Origin: Lophius americanus
Lineage: Eukaryota > Chordata > Actinopteri > Lophiiformes > Lophiidae
Length of the DNA stretch: 64,000 nt
Assembly (NCBI GenBank): GCA_037951165.1
Contig: JBBDHG010000097.1
Coordinates: 5,150,001 to 5,214,000 of the forward strand
Direction: 5' to 3'
In this document: one piece after another, positions 12,296 to 21,600 of the stretch
Layout: each line of letters begins with the position of its first letter
How positions within the stretch are numbered: the stretch's first letter is position 1
Position numbers and translations under genes: made by a program
Notes under the pieces: generated by a model
What the model saw: only the letters and a program-made list of their open reading frames with translations
Database searches by the model: none
Told to the model about the DNA's origin: nothing

Positions 12296-15200
12296 ATGGG
12301 TCGCATGCACGCTCCCGGGTGAGCTCCTTTTATCCATTTTTATTTAAGGAATATCTGTCTCTTGCTCAACTCTGGTTACACTATTAAGTTCATAAATCTG
12401 TTATGAATGCCAGAAGAGCAAATTAAGCTCTTAAATTCGACACAAAAGCGAAAAAATAACTTGAAACATTTGCCCATCCAGTCGACATCCAACTGCAGCT
12501 AGCGATTTCAGCCAGCGGCTAACCCCTATTTAGCTGTTTAGCTATTTAGCTAATACCAAGTTAGACAGTTGCTTATTACACATGTACATCCCAAATTAAA
12601 TATTTTCGTGCTTTGGAGGAAGAAATGAATCACTTCTTGTGTCAGTGGAACTCAACCTTAAGTCTAAGAATCGGTAGTGCCATTATGAGAATGAAGCTAA
12701 CGTTAGCTGGCCTGGCTAGATGTTGGAATCCGTCATTGCGTGTAATTCTCCTTTCCAAGTTTATCCGTCAAAATAACAAAAATATCTAACTATTCGCCTG
12801 TTTTTTTTTTTGTTATCCCCATCAGAAAGGGCTTGTCCCAGTCAGCTCTGCCCTACAGACGCAGTGTTCCAACAGTGAGTATAAACATTTTTACTTGGGG
12901 ACATCTATGGTGTTACCACCATTCTTGGCCTATCAAACTATGTACTAATAATTTAAATAATGATTACAGTGGCTGAAGCTCACATCCGATGATGTCAAAG
13001 AGCAGATCTTCAAGCTGGCCAAAAAGGGTTTGACCCCCTCTCAGATTGGTAAGTACTTCTATAAGACCTGAATCTGGTACAATACACAGGCGTTAGTTCA
13101 ATCAATCAATCAAACTTAATCTTTGCAGCACTTATCACATACACGCATTAGCAGAAAGTGTTTCAAACAAATAAAAATAATTTAGTTTTAGCCCCCCACC
13201 GCTCCAACTCCCAACAAAAAGGGACCTCACAGTGGAGCATAGCAGAAAATATAAAATAATTTTATGAATAATTAACTCCATATCTGACTATATTTATGAC
13301 AAAGCCTTGTAGTGTCAAACCCAAGAGCAAAGGATTGTGGGCAGTGTAGGCCCTAAACTGTTTTGTCTTTCCTTTGTATAATCCGTTTTGTTGTACATTG
13401 TGTGCATCAGAGCAGCATCAATGTGAATGAGGTGTTTCCCTTTTCATTTCATGTGTAGGTAGCTGTTGCTCTAATCTTAGAATTTCTCAATTGGATGAAT
13501 AAATCACGTTTACTATTATTAGCCTATAATTGAACTATTTAAATAAAATAGTAAATATAACTAGATAAAGATGTAAGTTTGTTCCTTAAATGTTAACACT
13601 ACATATATGACGAAATATATTTTGTTGCAGCATGGTCTTAAGATTCCAGCTACTGCAAGATAATTCTAAGTTATCTTAAAACTATCTAAATTCTGAGAAT
13701 TTTAAATTTGGCCCAATTCAAAAAAAATCTATAGAACTGACATTGATGGGTGCACCTCTGATTGGCAGCCAATCGATCGGCCAAGTTTGATGAAAGCCGG
13801 TTGAAAGTTTGATGCCGGTTTATGTGCCCGTTGCAAGCAGGTGGCTTTACATGCGCACCAAGCATGAACTAACACCGTTCCAATGTCTCACTAGTAAACC
13901 AGAAAGACACAAAGTTCTCAATATGACAAAATAAGCTGTTTAGAAACAACCCCTAAAAAGTTCGGAACGTCAATCTAAATCACATACTTACCATTCAATG
14001 ACCCGAGGGAAATAAAAATTTGAGACGCTCACGTTATCAAAACGGCTAAAGCTAGTTGGAGCTCGTATAGCCATGAGCCTGCTGAATGTATGTATCTATG
14101 CAGTCTATCTTAACTTAAGGACAACAGGAGCTTAGATGGAACAACCCCGAAAGCGTCCAGCACAACAAACTTAATCGCTCAATTCAAACTCACAAACGCC
14201 CTGAGGAACAAGAAGGTGAAAAGCTAATGTTAGCAGAACGGCTTAAGCTGGCGGGAGTTCAGAGCCAGCTACGAGCCCACTGTATGTATGTATGTATCTA
14301 TACTATAAGATATGGTTTTAAACTTTATTGTCTAAATGAGCAGAACAACAAACGTAATCACACACTTAAAATTTAATCGCCCTAGGAAAATGTCAAGAGG
14401 GACTAAAGCTTGTGGGAGCTGTGAACCAGCCACAAGCCCTGAAGTCCTTGAACTAAAGCCAACAAATAATGGACTGAACGAGGCTTACAAAGTTTTATTT
14501 TCACTTCGAAATGTTACACAATTGGTTAAAGAATCGCACAGCGAGAAGGCGAACAACAACAGCTGGTCAGAATACATATAAATTACACAATTCCGTCCAG
14601 CATTCACTTTTGAAGAATAGATGGAAAATTGGAAATTTCTAATAACAAGATGTTTACATACCTGTATTTAGTTTCCTTTTATGTACAAGCACAGCATCCA
14701 CATTATCGGTTTGCAATCAGCCAGTTCACATTGAGGAAGTTCTGTATAGCTGCACATGGGTATAGACAAACCTGTTGTTTCTAGAGGGGATTTCACTGGA
14801 GGTAGACAACACGATTGCAATTTGCAAGACATGTTTCTTTTCAGAGATGAATGGGAATGTGTTTTTTAACCAAGCTCTTATTAGAGCGGTGGAAATGATC
14901 AATTTTTTACCAAATTAAGCTCCTCTTAGCCTCAAGTGTGCGTAGTCAACAGTTTATGAATTACACTCCTCAAAAAGATTAAGGCAACCCAGTATTGTCA
15001 ACATTTTTGAGCTGTGTATTTGATATATGGATGTTGGGAATCCCTTAGAACCCTATTTCCATTTTCCACTTGGATGAGCTGTCACAGGCCCAGTGCATAT
15101 CCAGAGGTGGCCTTTAGTGTGATTTTTCATGAATTAAAAAGAATGAAATGCATTGGTGGGTTCTTTCAAATACATGGTCTGTGTATATCAAGCCTGCTTT

Positions 15201-16858
15201 ACACTGTATTAATCTAACATCCGCAGGTTCTGGGTTCAATACAAGATATGGTATCTCCCCACAAAAACTATAGTATGACACTGGTCAACAGTCTGTACAG
15301 ACTTGATGGAGAGGAAATCATTTTAATCAGACATCTTTAAATGCCTGGCTAAAAAGTTTACGTTTCAAAATCATGAAATAATTATGTCAGGATTGTTAGA
15401 TTACAGGATAAAATGTATTCATCATTGACTAAGTCTTTTGGATAAAAGATGTACATAGATTTGCTTAATCTGCTTGAAAGAACAGATTGAGAATTATTTT
15501 AATTGATTAGTTGATAAAAGACAGTTTGCAGCCCTTTTAAGAAGAATCATCTGATTGGCACCGGTTCAATCTCATTGAGCTATGATCCGAGATTGTTTGT
15601 TTAGTTTAGGTGGAGGTAGTAGATGATGATCCACTGCTGACACTGGTAATGTGCCGAATGTATAATGGAAACTTCTGTCATTAAAAAGTGGCCACAGGAA
15701 ACATTGGGTAAGCAGTTTCTTGACCGGTGTCTAAATTTCAACCTTGTTTGTTACAGGTGTGATCCTGAGGGACTCCCATGGTGTGGCCCAGGTACGTTTT
15801 GTCACTGGCAATAAAATCCTAAGGATCCTGAAGTCCAAGGGCCTAGCCCCTGACCTGCCTGAGGATCTCTACCATCTCATCAAGAAGGCTGTAGCAGTCA
15901 GGAAGCACCTGGAGAGAAACAGAAAGGTAAAACCAGAATAATATTCAAAGTGAAATGTGTATGATTCTGCATATACACCTTGTAACAAGGCTATTCAATT
16001 TTAGGTATTTCAACAAAAATCGGTCGTAATTTTTTAAATTTAGTATTTGTTTCATGAAATATCATGGATTATTGAATGTTAGTGATGAATGAATGCACAT
16101 AGTCGGTGATGTCATGCTCATAACACTGCTATTATATTTTTAGGACAAGGATGCAAAGTTCCGCCTGATTCTCATTGAAAGCAGGATCCACAGGCTGGCC
16201 CGTTACTACAAGACCAAGAGAGTACTGGCCCCCAACTGGAAGTAGTACGTATCTGTTCTTCTTAAATAATCAGCTATAGGTCCAATGTTGGTGTTTTTTG
16301 CAGGTGGCTGAGTGGTTCACTACATGCTAGGGAGATGGTCTAAGAAACAATATCCTGTTTTACAAAAACCAAAACCTTCTGATGAACTTAAGTTTATCAC
16401 ATGTTTTACATAAAAAACTGTTATGAACAATGCCTATTTGAGACTACAATGAATAATTCCATGTGGGCTTTAATGAAAAGATAAATGCACAATTCATTGT
16501 CCTGCTCTTTCTTATATTGAGAGTTGTGATATTTCTATTGTGCTAGAAAAAAGCTGGAGGCAAATTAGCAGAATGGCTTCTTGGTGCCACCTCTGCCAGT
16601 CTCCTTCACACAATCATAGAGTTGGGTCTTTTCTGTTTACTGTTTTTGTTTTTAAGTTATGCATTGGACTAAATTTTATTTTGAAGGTAAATGTTTCAGT
16701 TGATTATACTTGAAACGAAATGTATAGTTTCATTGCTCACGTCAATCAGAATTACAGTAGAGATTTTATGTAAAGTTTTATTAAGAGTGCTTCCTTTAAT
16801 GATTTGTTTCCTTTCTGTTTACAGTGAGTCCTCTACGGCATCTGCTCTGGTGGCATAA
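12296..16858 (+). CDS. rps13: 40S ribosomal protein S13 (uS15), complete, six exons
   Basis: Exons: 12296-12318, 12826-12874, 12970-13048, 15757-15926, 16144-16244, 16825-16858. Phases agree at all five GT-AG junctions, and the joined frame is exactly 151 residues, the universal eukaryotic length. uS15 binds 18S rRNA in the platform and body of the small subunit and contributes to a bridge with the 60S subunit. The protein begins [20 protein letters not shown] and ends [10 protein letters not shown], essentially identical to vertebrate RPS13. The uS15 helices include [20 protein letters not shown] and [14 protein letters not shown]. The first exon ends after seven codons plus two bases, a usual ribosomal-protein layout. 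A polyadenylation signal follows at 16878-16883. It lies directly downstream of pik3c2a and bet1l on the same strand. Confidence 0.98.
13910..14470. repeat. Diverged tandem triplication (unit about 190 bp) in rps13 intron 3
   Basis: Three imperfect copies can be aligned by eye. The anchors are AACGGCTAAAGCTAGTTGGAG (14040), AACGGCTTAAGCTGGCGGGAG (14237) and GGACTAAAGCTTGTGGGAG (14400). Each is followed by an 'agcca..agcc(t/c)' phrase; the first two then run into TGTATGTATCTAT. Each is preceded by an 'aacaaac.taatc...cgccc..gg' phrase. The origin is unclear. Confidence 0.6.
14962..15018. mobile_element. 57-bp mini-element made only of two Tc1-like terminal repeats
   Basis: The left end TACACTCCTCAAAAAGATTA and the inverted right end (minus strand TACACAGCTCAAAAATGTTG) face each other with only about 20 bp between them. 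The ends match the terminal repeats of Tc1-like lineage 1 (the relic at 4822-5925). It lies in rps13 intron 3. Confidence 0.55.
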
Positions 16859-16877
16859 ACTCTACAGTTTTTGAATT

Positions 16878-16883
16878 AATAAA
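16878..16883 (+). terminator. Polyadenylation signal of rps13
   Basis: AATAAA lies 20 bases after the rps13 stop codon, giving the very short 3' UTR typical of ribosomal protein genes. Confidence 0.8.
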
Positions 16884-16994
16884 ATAATTAAAATCAAACT
16901 TGTTCTGATGTCTTACGTATTTTGCTGCTGTGTGAAATTTAGAATCCACTAAATGATTTTGGCTTAATAATTACGCAGGTCTCGACTGTATGGG

Positions 16995-17420
16995 GTTAAT
17001 AATAATAATATTATTAATAATACATTTAATTTATAATGCACTTTACACTTGGATCAAATCTCAGAGTGCTACAAAGCAAAAGCAGATAAAAGCATCAATA
17101 AAAAAAACAATAACTATATAAAAGCCTGACCAAAAAGATGTAATGTTAATTAAAGTTATAGGTTCTGCTATAAAGGAAAGTTTTAAGTCCTTTTTTAAAT
17201 GTGTCAGTCATCTGTGGAGCCCTGAGATGGTCAGGGAGGGCATTCCACAGACGAGGGGCAGCAGATCAGAAGGCCCGATCACCCATGGTGCTGAGCTTAG
17301 ACCGGGGAAGGAAGAGGCGGTATGACTGGGTAGAACGAAGGGATCGTGTCGAGGTCAGTGGGGTGAGTAATTCTTTCAGGTAGGGGGGTGTGTTACCATG
17401 GAACCATGAACCATGGGTTG
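16995..17420 (+). repeat. Fish interspersed repeat, long copy
   Basis: Begins in an (AAT)n tract followed by CATTTAATTTATAATGCACT, 'ggatcaaatctcagagtgctac', then 'ctgtggagccctgagatggtc' and 'attccacagacgaggggcagc'. This is a familiar fish dispersed repeat. Its first 40-60 bp recur at 30678-30735 (+) and 57355-57432 (reverse complement), always joined to (AAT)n. It is non-coding here; the class is not certain (LINE- or SINE-like). Confidence 0.65.
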
Positions 17421-18330
17421 ATCACTTTCTACAGAGAAATTGTAGGACATTCAAATTGAAAATGCACTCCTGGAGGAAATTTTGCTTTATATTTTGAAAA
17501 CATTTAAATATCACTCTTAAGGTTTGCTTTCACCAAAAACCATCCATTGGCTAAAGTCCAATGTAAGCCAAGAATAACCCTTCCCTCGATAAAGCTACCC
17601 ACCCATGTGACTGTGAAAAGGCAAGGTATACAGGAGGTGAGCCAACCACAGTTGTGGAGTGGCTCCGAGGTCAACTTTAATTTAAATAGAAAACCTTGTG
17701 GGTTAGGTAAGCAGGTGAACAAACTACACAGGAAGGGTGTGGCCCATATGGAGGGTGTGCCATTCTATTAGGGTAGGATTCCTGTAATCAATGCTGATGG
17801 GTAGTGGAACTCTTTATTAGTAATTGTCTTGTTGATTTGAGTCAAGATAATAAAGATTAACTATGGGTGTTTATCAACTACACAGTACCTAATCACATTT
17901 ATAGAGAAGTGTGATGAAATTTTAAGTACCTGTGTGGTTTATTAAATCATTGGATTGATGTGATTGCTGTCCCTGTCTGTAAACGTATTACATCAAACAG
18001 AAATTTGTGAGAGATAAAAAAGAAAAACTAGTCTTAAAAGTTTTAAATAATTCTATGGTACAGTTTTATTCTCTCAATTATTGAAATTTTATTTCTTATA
18101 TATGAGGATGTTAACTGGGACTTTGAAATTAAAATTAAAGTAGTTGAATATTTGGAAATTCCGGAACGTATTTTTGATTTCAGGGGAAGATCTGTTGGTA
18201 ACCGTTCTATTTTCATTTTCAAAACGTGAGGCTTAAGAGGTTCGTGTTAGTAAGACCTGGAAATTACTGGCATTCTCCATGCGTCAGACGTTACGTAGTG
18301 TGTAGGCGTGGCTTTGTACATGAGGGGCGA
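17421..18330. other. Intergenic between rps13 and ppp1r15
   Basis: AT-rich, with nothing recognised apart from the proximal ppp1r15 promoter at its right edge. Confidence 0.5.
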
Positions 18331-18334
18331 GGTG

Positions 18335-18378
18335 ATTGGTTCTTTAAATTACTCAATGACGTAATGGGTGTTTATAGG
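18335..18378 (+). promoter_or_regulatory. Probable ppp1r15 core promoter
   Basis: Elements in order: ATTGG (inverted CCAAT box) at 18335-18339, TGACGTAA (CRE/ATF-like) at 18357-18364 and TTTATAG (TATA-like) at 18371-18377. GC/CACCC-like GGCGTGGC lies just upstream at about 18305. Spacing predicts a start near 18400, about 40 bases before the first upstream ATG. An ATF/CREB-family site would suit a stress-response gene, but no function is shown by sequence alone. Confidence 0.5.
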
Positions 18379-18440
18379 GCAGGCAGTCTGGCATCGGTTT
18401 TATTTCTACTACAGCTACAACAGAGATAACAACGAAAAAC

Positions 18441-18467
18441 ATGGAGAAAAGGCTTGAGCACATTTGA
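18441..18467 (+). promoter_or_regulatory. Upstream ORF 1 of ppp1r15 (8 codons)
   Basis: ATG-initiated frame MEKRLEHI followed by TGA, in the predicted 5' leader. Its start context (AAACATGG) is good. Confidence 0.55.
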
Positions 18468-18483
18468 CGAAGGCGGTCGAAAA

Positions 18484-18591
18484 ATGGCGCACACTTACCA
18501 GAAGATGAAGCGACACCTAATCGACGTATATCTGTCACCGACAAATACGCGAAATCATTTGGTTTTCGACGAGGAATATCAGAATACGTGA
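18484..18591 (+). promoter_or_regulatory. Upstream ORF 2 of ppp1r15 (35 codons)
   Basis: The frame begins MAHTYQKMKR with a strong start context (AAAATGG) and ends EEYQNT-TGA, 50 bases before the main ATG. It does not overlap the main frame. The layout, a short uORF1 followed by a longer uORF2, is that described for mammalian PPP1R15A and PPP1R15B, where uORF2 represses translation until eIF2alpha is phosphorylated. Confidence 0.55.
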
Positions 18592-18641
18592 GGAATTTTG
18601 TCGACATAACTGCCAAAGAAGGGGAGAGGAGCGAGATCAAC

Positions 18642-21600
18642 ATGGCTACGGTTGTTGCTCCGCGAGGTGGCGAAGGGACGGCGATGGAAGGCTTCTGTAA
18701 CGAGGGATCGTTGCTTCTGCCGACGACTAAACACATACTCAGCGTATTGTGGGAGCAGCTCCGACTGCTTGTTCAGATTATTTACTGTGTCTTCACGTCA
18801 GGTGAGAGTCGTTAATGTTTCCTTTAGATTTATTTTATTCACTGAGAACATAATTATCAATGTGTTGTTGTTCGAGTTTAACGTTAAACCGTAGTCAACG
18901 CAACCCGTTCAGAAGATGCGCCCGTGTGTCTTTAAATCCACAAATATCAATCACATAAAACTTTGTGCTGGTTAAATATATGTTGGTTAAACTAATTTTG
19001 GTTGTAATGTTGTTAAGACTGGTAGTGTTTAGACTACGTTCGTTTTGTTGTTCAAACCAATGTTGGTAAAACTAGTGTTGGTTATGTTTGTATAACTAAT
19101 GTTGGTTATGTTGTTCAAACTAATCTTAGTTATGTTTGATAAACTAATGGTTAACCTAATCTTTGCTTATGTCGTTCAACTGGTGTTTATGCTGGTTAAA
19201 CTGGTGTTGTTTATGCTGGTTAAACTGGTGTTGTTTATGCTGGTTAAACTGTTGTTGTTTATGCTGGTTAAACTGTTGTTGTTTATTCTGGTTAAACTGT
19301 TGTTGTTTATACTGGTTAAACTGTTGTTTATACTGGTTAAACTGGTGTTGTTTATGCTGGTTAAACTGGTGTTGTTTATGCTGGTTAAACTGTTGTTGTT
19401 TATTCTGGTTAAACTGTTGTTGTTTATACTGGTTAAACTGTTGTTTATACTGGTTAAACTGGTGTTGTTTATTCTGGTTAAACTGTTGTTGTTTATACTG
19501 GTTAAACTGTTGTTGTTTATACTGGTTAAACTGGTGTTGGTTATGCTGGTTAAACTGTTGTTGTTTATTCTGGTTAAACTGTTTATACTGGTTAAACTGT
19601 TGTTGTTTATGCTGGTTAAACTGGTGTTGGTTATGCTGTTTATGCTGGTTAAACTTTTATTGGTTATGCTGTTTATGCTGGTTAAACTGTTATTGGTTAT
19701 GCTGTTTATGCTGGTTAAACTGGTGTTTATGCTGGTTAAACTGTTGTTGTTTATTCTGGTTAAACCATTGATGTTTATTCTGGTTAAACTGGTGTTGTTT
19801 ATGCTGGTTAAACTGTTATTGGTTATGCTGGTTAAACTGGTGTTTATGCTGGTTAAACTGGTGTTGGTTATATTTGTGAAACTGTTTTGGTTATGGTGTT
19901 AACGTTTGACAAGATTGGGTTGATTTATTTTTATCAAACTCTGGTTGGTTATGATGTTTTTGTCAAACTGGTGTTGGTCATACTGGTTTGGGGTTTTTCG
20001 CCCAAACTTGGGTTGGTCATGGTGTTTATTCTGGTCATTCTGGTGTTAGTTATGGTGTTATTATTGGTGGAATTGGTCATTGTTATGGTGTTAATATCAG
20101 TCAAACTGGTATTGGTTATTGGTTCTCTTATTTGTCCGTTAACCGTATTACAGGAATACTACTGAACAGTTTGTGATGAAAATTGTTAGGATTTTTTTTT
20201 TCAGAAAAAAAAAAAATCATTGGATTTTGGAGTGGATCTGGAAAAGGGAGTTGAATCATGAGTTATTATTTTGTGCTTTCGTGACATGAGACATATCGAT
20301 GGCTTTGATGTATTTTTTTTACATCTGACTTTGATGTCTCATGATAAATGCCGGAAACTGAGCTGCCTCTGCGGAGGCCTGCACTCATTGGAGTGCCCTC
20401 TAGTATTCCTCTCCAAGACCATATTGATTCTCCACATGTAGTAAGATCAGTTTTAGAAATAATCAGGTTCTGTCAAATTTAACAGTTATGCTGGTTTCAT
20501 GCAGGGTTACGCAAAAACTACTTGTCGGAAGGAAGAACAACTTGAATGCTGGGGTGGACATTTTAAATTATTAAAGATGTTAAAAATACTTAAGTAAAAT
20601 TAATCATCAATTACACCAATCGGCCACTAATACCAGTTTCTGGTTCTAATGTTGTGGTTGATCGGTGTATATTGTGTCTTTTATCATCTACGGCACTGTA
20701 ATATTGTAATAAATAAATTCACAAATCAGCCACAACATTAGAACCAATACCAGTTTCTAAAGAAATATGTTTTGATGTTTTCTTTGGAACTGAGATAAAA
20801 GACACTATTCAAATAAAGACCCCGTCCATCGGGAAGTTGCCGACCCCGAAGAAGAAGGGATTAAAGCCAGAAGGAGGCACTAATAGTTATTACAGCGCTA
20901 TTAATGATGAGCAGAGTACACAATGAACATTGATCAGCCACGACTTTAGGATCAGTATCTGGTATTTATTTAGTAGATGGTCAATAAAGTACATCTAAGA
21001 TTGCAGTTGGAGAAGATCTTCTTAGATCGTCTTGCGGTTCTTATCTTCAACCACTGGGTACCTAAAGAAGAATTGTTGTACTCAAAAGTATAAAAGTAAA
21101 CACTCTTGCGTTTTGAAGGCTATTCTACCAGCTTCTTGTTTAGGTGATCTTACCCGACATCATGTTAATATAAAATTAATACCAATCTAAGGGATTACAA
21201 ACTTCAATGCAACTCATATGACAATCACTCGTAGTCAAACAATTTAAAGAAAAATTCAAATACCTGAAAGCTCTTCTTCAGTACAGTAGCATAGTACAGA
21301 TACTTGTCAACCACCCAACTCTAACTTCAACACATTGTCTTCAAAACTTCAACCCCATCTAACATGTTTTTTCTGATTTTCCAGTTTTTCAGCTGTTCAG
21401 GTTTGAGGTTCATCTGAGAATCACAGACGAGACGAGTCAGCACATCCAGCACATGGGCACAGCAGCGAACCCAAGCGACTCCTTCCTATTTACATCACTG
21501 TTTGACGGAGAGAACGGTGTGATGGTTGGAGGTTCAAGTCCCCTCTCTAACTTCTGTGCTGACGTAGCCGACCCATTCACCGGGAAATCCACAGCCGAGG

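Noticed and set aside
16078..16130. GTGATGA box C-like string in rps13 intron 4, possible snoRNA
   Set aside because: No box D (CTGA) and no terminal stem at a fitting distance.
19099..19902. 267-codon frame with LVKLLLFM repeats
   Set aside because: It lies inside ppp1r15 intron 1, a second frame (19163-19771) is also open, and the sequence is a minisatellite.
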